DNA from: Tangfeifania diversioriginum
GTDB taxonomy: Bacteria > Bacteroidota > Bacteroidia > Bacteroidales > Prolixibacteraceae
Direction: 5' to 3'
DNA length: 40,041 nt
Assembly: GCF_900141875.1 (NCBI RefSeq)
Contig: NZ_FQZE01000036.1
Location: 1 to 40,041 of the forward strand
Shown here: piece after piece, positions 35,776 to 40,041 of the stretch
How the letters are laid out: each line of letters begins with the position of its first letter
Position numbering within the stretch: the stretch's first letter is position 1
Program-made: the position numbers and the translations under genes
Notes under the pieces: generated by a model
What the model was told of the DNA's origin: nothing
Seen by the model: the letters and a program-made list of their open reading frames with translations, nothing else
The model's database searches: none

Positions 35776-35797
35776 CAAATCGTAAATTGACGATTTG
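35776..35797. repeat. 8-bp hairpin upstream of lipoprotein gene
   Basis: CAAATCGT (35776-35783) pairs perfectly with ACGATTTG (35790-35797) around AAATTG. It has no T-run after it, so it is more like an operator or RNA stem than a terminator. Confidence 0.45.
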
Positions 35798-35893
35798 CTC
35801 ATCATGTAAATCTTTGTTATATAGGTAATTAATTACTTATAAAGAATGTTTCTAATTTGACACGTGTTTGAACTGTTTATAGTAAAAATCGCT

Positions 35894-35927
35894 AATTTTC
35901 AAACAGATAAATTGCTATTTGAAAATT
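35894..35927. promoter_or_regulatory. 10-bp inverted repeat directly before the lipoprotein gene
   Basis: AATTTTCAAA (35894-35903) and TTTGAAAATT (35918-35927) are perfect inverted arms with a 14-base spacer, ending 13 bases before the ATG at 35941. The left arm overlaps the best candidate -7 box. It could be an operator or a 5'-leader stem that controls translation. Confidence 0.55.
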
Positions 35928-35940
35928 AAAAAGGAAACAC

Positions 35941-37173
35941 ATGAAAAATCTATTTAAATTCACTCTGCTCGCTGCATTTTTTCTTGTTAATTCAGTTAGC
36001 TGCGATTTATTTGAAGATGACGAAGATACTGGAACAGTATCCGACTATTCAAATCAACTTGCAGATTTATCAACTGTAAACCAGTCTTTTGTTGAAGCAA
36101 CACATGATTTTGTATCTGCCAATTTAAGTAATCTGTCTGTTTCCGAAGTTAGCGCTTTAATGGACAATTTCATTAAAACAGGAGAAGATTTCGTAGCAAA
36201 CCTGGAAGCCATTGAAAAATTTCAGAAAAACAGTTCAGGGGGTTACGCTGAAAAAAGCGCTTCGGCAGTTTGTACCGTTTACGACGTTGTTCCTACTCTT
36301 GACAATGGAGTGGGTGTTGGGCTTGTTAAAAGTGTTGGCGACATTATTGGGGAAGCCAAAGGTGATATCAATAACCTGAATAAGATGCTTGAAAATGGAG
36401 AAATAGATGAAAATCAGTATAAAGATGCAGTGGATGAATTAAGGCAGAAGAAGCTTTTAAAGGCGGGGGGCTTAACCATTGGAGCCATTACCGGAACCGG
36501 AGCGGCAGTTGTAACAGGCGCTGTTGTTGGTGTTGCCACCTTGCCCGCAATTGCAACAGTTGCAGTGGTTGGAGGTGTGGTTGGAGGAACGGTTACCTGG
36601 TTTGCCAATTGGTATTCAGGGGCAAATAAATCGGCAATCGCTGATGAGAGTAAAATGTATTTAATTAGTGGTAAAACCACAAATGGGGGTATTATCCCAC
36701 TAAACCATTTAAAAAGCGGAATGAATTTAACACTTGTCCCCGAAGGAATGGCCCCTGTTACCATTACCAATTTCGAATTGCCGGAATCAGGAACAAACAG
36801 GACCATCGAATTTGAGCCAAAAGATTTGAACAACGCTTCAAAAGAGGAAGGCTATGAAGTTTGTTTCATTGATGAGGCTATGCCAGCAAACAGTTGCAGC
36901 GATGTTATGTTTGTTAATGCCTATCCGTCGCCCGCGAATCCTGCCCCCGGACAGGATGTCACTGTTTATGCTTCGGTTACTCCGCCAATTAGTGGTTGTA
37001 GTATCTCGTTTACTATTGTTGGCACCGATGGTTATTCTGACAGTGAAACTGCCTTAACGAACTCACAAGGACAGGCCTCGTTTGGTATTCCGGGAGCCGA
37101 AAGCGAAACGGTTGATGTGGTAACAATTACTACTTCAAATGGGAAATCTTATACCGTAAGTTATGTTTTTTAA
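35941..37173 (+). CDS. Orphan lipoprotein with glycine-zipper segment and Ig-like C-terminus
   Basis: 410 residues. The signal peptide ends in SVSC, so C21 is lipidated. The acidic run after it (CDLFEDDED) resembles the Bacteroidota surface-export signal for lipoproteins. Residues 35-170 are polar and helical. Residues 175-224 are strongly hydrophobic and full of Gly/Ala/Val (ITGTGAAVVTGAVVGVATLP, VVGGVVGGTVTW), enough for a membrane hairpin of glycine-zipper type. Residues 330-410 look like an Ig/invasin-like beta domain (APGQDVTVYASVTPP, LTNSQGQASFGIPG). Other cysteines are C111, C308, C319 and C353. I recognise no family. It is alone in its transcript: 410-base gap before, terminator after. 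A surface pore-forming or adhesive role is possible but unproved. Confidence 0.8.
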   Translation: MKNLFKFTLLAAFFLVNSVSCDLFEDDEDTGTVSDYSNQLADLSTVNQSFVEATHDFVSANLSNLSVSEVSALMDNFIKTGEDFVANLEAIEKFQKNSSGGYAEKSASAVCTVYDVVPTLDNGVGVGLVKSVGDIIGEAKGDINNLNKMLENGEIDENQYKDAVDELRQKKLLKAGGLTIGAITGTGAAVVTGAVVGVATLPAIATVAVVGGVVGGTVTWFANWYSGANKSAIADESKMYLISGKTTNGGIIPLNHLKSGMNLTLVPEGMAPVTITNFELPESGTNRTIEFEPKDLNNASKEEGYEVCFIDEAMPANSCSDVMFVNAYPSPANPAPGQDVTVYASVTPPISGCSISFTIVGTDGYSDSETALTNSQGQASFGIPGAESETVDVVTITTSNGKSYTVSYVF

Positions 37174-37212
37174 TCGACAAATTGAATGAGAAGTTGTTGG
37201 AAAACAGCAAAT

Positions 37213-37249
37213 AACTGCCACTGCAATTTATTGAAAAGTAGTGGCAGTT
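37213..37249 (+). terminator. Intrinsic terminator of the lipoprotein gene
   Basis: AACTGCCACT (37213-37222) pairs with AGTGGCAGTT (37240-37249), a 10-bp stem with a 17-base loop followed by TTTATT. It lies 40 bases after the lipoprotein stop and also faces the convergent pyrC end. Confidence 0.82.
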
Positions 37250-37271
37250 TTTATTGGTGTGCCATCAAGTG

Positions 37272-38615
37272 TCAAACCAAAAATTTCAGTCGCTGCCCCA
37301 ATAATCCATCTTTTACTTTCCCGTTTTCATATACTTTCTGTCCGTTTACAAAAGAGGAAATTACCTGGTGTGAAAATTCCTGGCCTTCGAAAGGCGACCA
37401 GCCACATTTATACAATATATTATGTGGTGAAACTTCCCATGACTGATTCGGGGAGATAAGTACCAAATCGGCAAAATATCCTTCGCGGATGTACCCCCGG
37501 CGGTCGATGCGGAACAGGTCGGCCGGCGCATGGCACATTTTATGAATGACCTTTTCTATGGAAATCACGCCTTTGTTGCTCATCTCGAGCATCGCCACCA
37601 GCGAATGTTGAACCAACGGCCCGCCCGACGGCGCTTTAAAATAGGTGTTGTTTTTTTCCTCGCGGGTATGCGGGGCATGGTCGGTGGCAATTACATCAAT
37701 TTTATCTGCCAGCAAAGCTTCCCAGAGTGCCTCTTTGTCTTTTACCGTTTTAATGGCTGGATTCCATTTTATAAAGGTTCCTTTTTTATTGTAGTCCCGA
37801 TTGTCGAACCACAGGTGATGAACGCAAACTTCGGCGGTAATATTTTTGTCTTTTACAGCACCGGAAGAAAAGAGGTCCATCTCTTTTGCAGTGGAAAGGT
37901 GAAGAATGTGAAGACGTGTATTGAATTTCGAAGCCAGTTTAACTGCCTTTGATGAGGATTTATAGCATGCTTCATCACTTCTTATTCGGGCATGTTCTGA
38001 AATGGGAACATTTTCGCCATATTTTTCACGGGCTGTTTTACTATTTTGCTGAATCGTTTTTTCATCTTCGCTGTGGGTGGCAACCAGTGTTGGTGCATTT
38101 TTAAATATTTCCGATAGCGTTTTTTCGTCGTCAACCAGCATGTTACCTGTTGATGAACCCATAAAAACCTTAATTCCGCATACTTTCGAAGGATCTGTTT
38201 TCAATACTTCTGCCAGGTTATCGTTTGTGGCTCCCATGTAAAAGGAATAGTTGGCCGGCGAAACTTCAGCGGCCCGCTGGTATTTTTTCTCCAGCAATTC
38301 CTGTGTTACAGCTTGCGGATTGGTATTAGGCATTTCCATAAAAGAAGTTACTCCACCTGCCACGGCAGCCCGGCTTTCGCTGGCAATATCGCCTTTGTGG
38401 GTAAAGCCCGGCTCACGATAATGAACCTGGTCGTCAATTACACCGGGAATTAGGTAAAGGCCGGAAGCTTCAATAATTTCAATATTCTTGAAATCGAAAT
38501 CAGAAGGTATAATGTGCGGAAAAACGCGTTCAATTTTTTCGCCATCGATTAAAACACTTCCCTTAAATTTCAATCCTTCATTTATAATGGTAGCATCTTT
38601 AATCAGCTTTTTCAT
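37272..38615 (-). CDS. pyrC: Dihydroorotase
   Basis: Cyclises N-carbamoyl-aspartate to dihydroorotate in pyrimidine synthesis. 447 residues of the long, class I-like type. GVIDDQVHYREPGFTHKGD (about 58-76) holds the metal motif, where the first His of H-x-H is Gln63 and H65, R67 remain. MEMPNTNP is the substrate loop, GIKVFMGSSTGNM has the bridging lysine, ILHLSTAKEM gives a metal His, and VIATDHAPHTREEK gives the catalytic Asp. The Gln form is, to my knowledge, common in Bacteroidota, so activity is still likely. It is followed upstream by the glycosyltransferase gene (33 bases), probably the same operon. Confidence 0.94.
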   Translation of the reverse strand: MKKLIKDATIINEGLKFKGSVLIDGEKIERVFPHIIPSDFDFKNIEIIEASGLYLIPGVIDDQVHYREPGFTHKGDIASESRAAVAGGVTSFMEMPNTNPQAVTQELLEKKYQRAAEVSPANYSFYMGATNDNLAEVLKTDPSKVCGIKVFMGSSTGNMLVDDEKTLSEIFKNAPTLVATHSEDEKTIQQNSKTAREKYGENVPISEHARIRSDEACYKSSSKAVKLASKFNTRLHILHLSTAKEMDLFSSGAVKDKNITAEVCVHHLWFDNRDYNKKGTFIKWNPAIKTVKDKEALWEALLADKIDVIATDHAPHTREEKNNTYFKAPSGGPLVQHSLVAMLEMSNKGVISIEKVIHKMCHAPADLFRIDRRGYIREGYFADLVLISPNQSWEVSPHNILYKCGWSPFEGQEFSHQVISSFVNGQKVYENGKVKDGLLGQRLKFLV

Positions 38616-38648
38616 TATTTAGCTTTTTAAAATTACATTGTTTCTTTC

Positions 38649-39419
38649 TTATTGCCTACTGCCCTTTTCCCTTCGCTCTGTTTCTTCTGCCTGCTGCTTA
38701 TACTCCCTGAACCAACTCCTGATTTTCATTTTCATCACGCCCCAAAGCGCTTCGTTAAAAATTCCGCCGCTCATTTTTGAGGTGCCTTCTTTGCGGTCAG
38801 TAAACACAATGGGTACTTCCACAATGTTGAACCCAAATTTCCAGGCAGTAAATTTCATTTCAATCTGAAAACCATATCCAATAAGTCTTATTTTCTCAAA
38901 ATCGATGGTTTCGAGCACTTTGCGCCGGTAACATTTGAAACCTGCAGTGGTATCCATTATTTTCATACCAGTTACAATTCGTACGTACATCGATGCAAAA
39001 TACGACATTAATACCCTCCCAAGCGGCCAGTTGATAACATTTATTCCGGAAATGTAGCGCGATCCGATAGCTACATCAGCACCGTCAATCGCTGCTTTAT
39101 AAAGCCGTTCCAGATCGTCGGGACTGTGCGAAAAGTCGCAGTCCATTTCAAAAATGTATCCATAATCATGTTCCAGCGCCCAATTGAAACCGGCAATGTA
39201 AGCAGTTCCCAGCCCTAGTTTCCCTTTGCGTTCCAGGATATGTAACTGTTCCGGGAACTCTGTTTGCAGTTTTTTTACAATCGCTGCAGTCCCGTCAGGA
39301 GAGTTGTCTTCAACTATTAACAGATGGAAAGGCGTTTTTAGCGAAAAGACTTTGCGGATCATTTTCTCCACGTTCTCTTTTTCGTTGTACGTTGGAATAA
39401 TTACCAGGTTCTTTGACAC
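38649..39419 (-). CDS. Polyprenol monophosphomannose synthase-like glycosyltransferase (GT2)
   Basis: 256 residues with a single GT-A domain. LVIIPTYNEKENVEKMI opens the nucleotide-binding fold and LLIVEDNSPDGTAAIV follows. FEMDCDFSHSPDDLERL has the DxD metal motif, and GSRYISGINVINWPLGR, TAGFKCYRRKVLE and IVEVPIVFTDRKEGTSKM are DPM1-like signatures. It lacks the C-terminal membrane helices of some relatives and ends in a charged tail. It likely moves a sugar from a nucleotide donor to a polyprenyl phosphate at the inner membrane for glycan or lipid A modification. It is the first gene of a leftward pair with pyrC. Confidence 0.9.
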   Translation of the reverse strand: MSKNLVIIPTYNEKENVEKMIRKVFSLKTPFHLLIVEDNSPDGTAAIVKKLQTEFPEQLHILERKGKLGLGTAYIAGFNWALEHDYGYIFEMDCDFSHSPDDLERLYKAAIDGADVAIGSRYISGINVINWPLGRVLMSYFASMYVRIVTGMKIMDTTAGFKCYRRKVLETIDFEKIRLIGYGFQIEMKFTAWKFGFNIVEVPIVFTDRKEGTSKMSGGIFNEALWGVMKMKIRSWFREYKQQAEETERREKGSRQ

Positions 39420-39655
39420 ATTAATTCTATTTAAGTATAAAATGCGAATTTACACTTTTTACAACAATACATTATACTTTAAAACCATAATCTGACAGTC
39501 CGGCAGGCTAACTTTTCAGCACGACAATTGAATTTTGATTAGATGCAGCTCAGCCCTTTTCAAAAACTTAACATTTGCGATTTTAATTTTAATGTTGATT
39601 TTTAATCATTTAGTACACCGTCCACAAAAAAAGCCAAAAAAATGGTTAAGATTTA
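39420..39655. other. Gene-free region before tandem promoters
   Basis: AT-rich, no open frame of note on either strand. It should hold the promoter of the leftward glycosyltransferase gene, but no exact TAnnTTTG box was found. From 39656 to the window end (40041) the DNA is also gene-free and is described in the next entries. Confidence 0.5.
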
Positions 39656-39686
39656 TTTGCAGGAAATAAAAAGGGGTTTACATTTG
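39656..39686 (+). promoter_or_regulatory. Promoter P1 (TTTG-N19-TACATTTG)
   Basis: TTTG at 39656-39659 and TACATTTG at 39679-39686 match both boxes of the Bacteroidota promoter exactly, with a 19-base spacer. Transcription would start near 39693 and run out of the window. Confidence 0.75.
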
Positions 39687-39742
39687 CAGCCGCTAACGAC
39701 AGCGAAGTTCATTGTAACGGTTGATGGGGACGACAAGGCGCG

Positions 39743-39777
39743 GGGTTAATTTTTTCTAAGAATAGAAAATGAAACCC
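39743..39777 (+). other. Stem-loop in the P1 leader
   Basis: GGGTT (39743-39747) pairs with AACCC (39773-39777), and inside it TTTTCTA (39752-39758) pairs with TAGAAAA (39763-39769) around AGAA. No T-run follows, so it is a leader structure rather than a terminator. Confidence 0.5.
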
Positions 39778-39852
39778 AAAGCGGAGTTGAAACGTAAAGG
39801 ATAAGTTGTTTTTTGAGGGATAAAAAAAAACTCAAAAAAAAACCCGGAAAGT

Positions 39853-39883
39853 TTTGGTAAAATAAAAACAGTTCTTACCTTTG
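39853..39883 (+). promoter_or_regulatory. Promoter P2 (TTTG-N19-TACCTTTG)
   Basis: TTTG at 39853-39856 and TACCTTTG at 39876-39883 again match the consensus with a 19-base spacer. Long A-runs lie just upstream (39822-39842), as UP-like elements do. The pair P1/P2 with near-identical design suggests a strongly expressed stable-RNA operon. Confidence 0.8.
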
Positions 39884-39889
39884 TCGCCC

Positions 39890-40041
39890 CGAAAACAGGG
39901 AAACAGTTCCGGCCGAGATGTGGAGCGAGAGACGGAGAGAAGAAGAGCCGGTTACATAGATTGAAAAAAGATAAGAATCAGCATTGATTTTTTAGGAAGA
40001 AAAAAGGAGAGGTGCTGATTTTTTATGGAAAAATAAAAGAG
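39890..40041 (+). other. Transcribed leader, probably of an rRNA operon
   Basis: About 150 purine-rich bases follow P2 with no good start codon or coding frame, as in Bacteroidota pre-16S leaders. A nested hairpin ends it: AATCAGCA (39976-39983) with TGCTGATT (40013-40020), with a T-rich and an A-rich run facing each other inside, then TTTTA. The 16S gene itself would begin beyond 40041, so the identity is inferred. Confidence 0.5.

Larger units (their letters stand above)
35531..35940. other. 410-base gene-free gap with several small palindromes
   Basis: AT-rich. It contains CCTG-AACTTGA-CAGG at 35590-35604, resembling a decayed dispersed repeat, a hairpin at 35776-35797 and an inverted repeat at 35894-35927 just before the lipoprotein gene. 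A 29-codon frame (35560-35649) is present but unsupported. A TTTG at 35867-35870 and TAATTTTC at 35893-35900 could be an imperfect promoter (22-base spacing). Confidence 0.5.

Noticed and set aside
34709-37173. Patatin plus lipoprotein as a CBASS- or toxin-type defence pair
   Set aside because: No cyclic-nucleotide cyclase or sensor gene nearby; 410 bases and separate regulatory signals divide the two; the patatin resembles the housekeeping RssA/YchK group.
39724-39759. 11-residue possible leader peptide after P1 (MGTTRRGVNFF)
   Set aside because: No ribosome site and no regulatory codon run; it sits in what looks like an untranslated stable-RNA leader.

Overview
The window reads as the chromosome of a member of the Bacteroidota, probably Bacteroidales/Marinilabiliales (for example Prolixibacteraceae-like). 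Four things point there: TAnnTTTG-type promoter elements (the Bacteroidota -7 box, twice with TTTG exactly 19 bp upstream), an OmpBB/TonB-type outer-membrane protein with a carboxypeptidase-regulatory-like N-terminus, 'SPYSRFGLGD'-type outer-membrane barrels, and the DDQVHxREPG form of dihydroorotase. The phylum is secure; the order is inference. I saw no transposase, integrase, CRISPR array or tRNA.

Layout. 1-99 is the 3' end of a rightward gene. 298-1746 is a tight leftward operon (methyltransferase, thiamine-binding protein, corrinoid adenosyltransferase). 1936-4134 is a rightward cluster: small cupin, 2[4Fe-4S] ferredoxin, YggS-type PLP protein, a probable 34-codon small gene, and a KaiC/RecA-like protein with a damaged Walker A motif. 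4141-7897 is leftward: radical SAM protein, class I FBP aldolase, universal stress protein and TrmO/TsaA. 8158-10629 is an outer-membrane receptor-like barrel on the + strand.

10631-34444 is a long, almost uninterrupted leftward block: 3D-domain protein, DUF3109 protein, gpmI, a Na+/Ca2+-exchanger homologue, then a cofactor/envelope operon transcribed nadB-nadC-coaX-OMP-TPR-lptC-ppiD, a cupin gene remnant, a tripartite RND efflux operon (adaptor-pump-TolC), mfd and an unrecognised secreted protein. 34709-37173 holds a patatin-like phospholipase and an unusual lipoprotein on the + strand. 37272-39419 holds pyrC and a DPM1-like glycosyltransferase on the - strand. 39420-40041 has no gene but two near-perfect tandem Bacteroidota promoters and a structured leader pointing out of the window, most likely into a stable-RNA (rRNA) operon.

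Most of the window is housekeeping. The candidates for something undescribed are (i) the 35941-37173 lipoprotein, which combines an acidic post-cysteine signal, a glycine-zipper membrane segment and an Ig-like C-terminus under an inverted repeat; (ii) the 1936-4134 cluster with its catalytically doubtful KaiC-like protein and a small gene that exactly fills the gap before it; and (iii) a similar upstream element found both at 1846-1893 and at 7260-7319. Several gene starts were moved inward from the longest open frame (KaiC-like, DUF3109, lptC, coaX, tolC, secreted protein), for reasons given in each entry.
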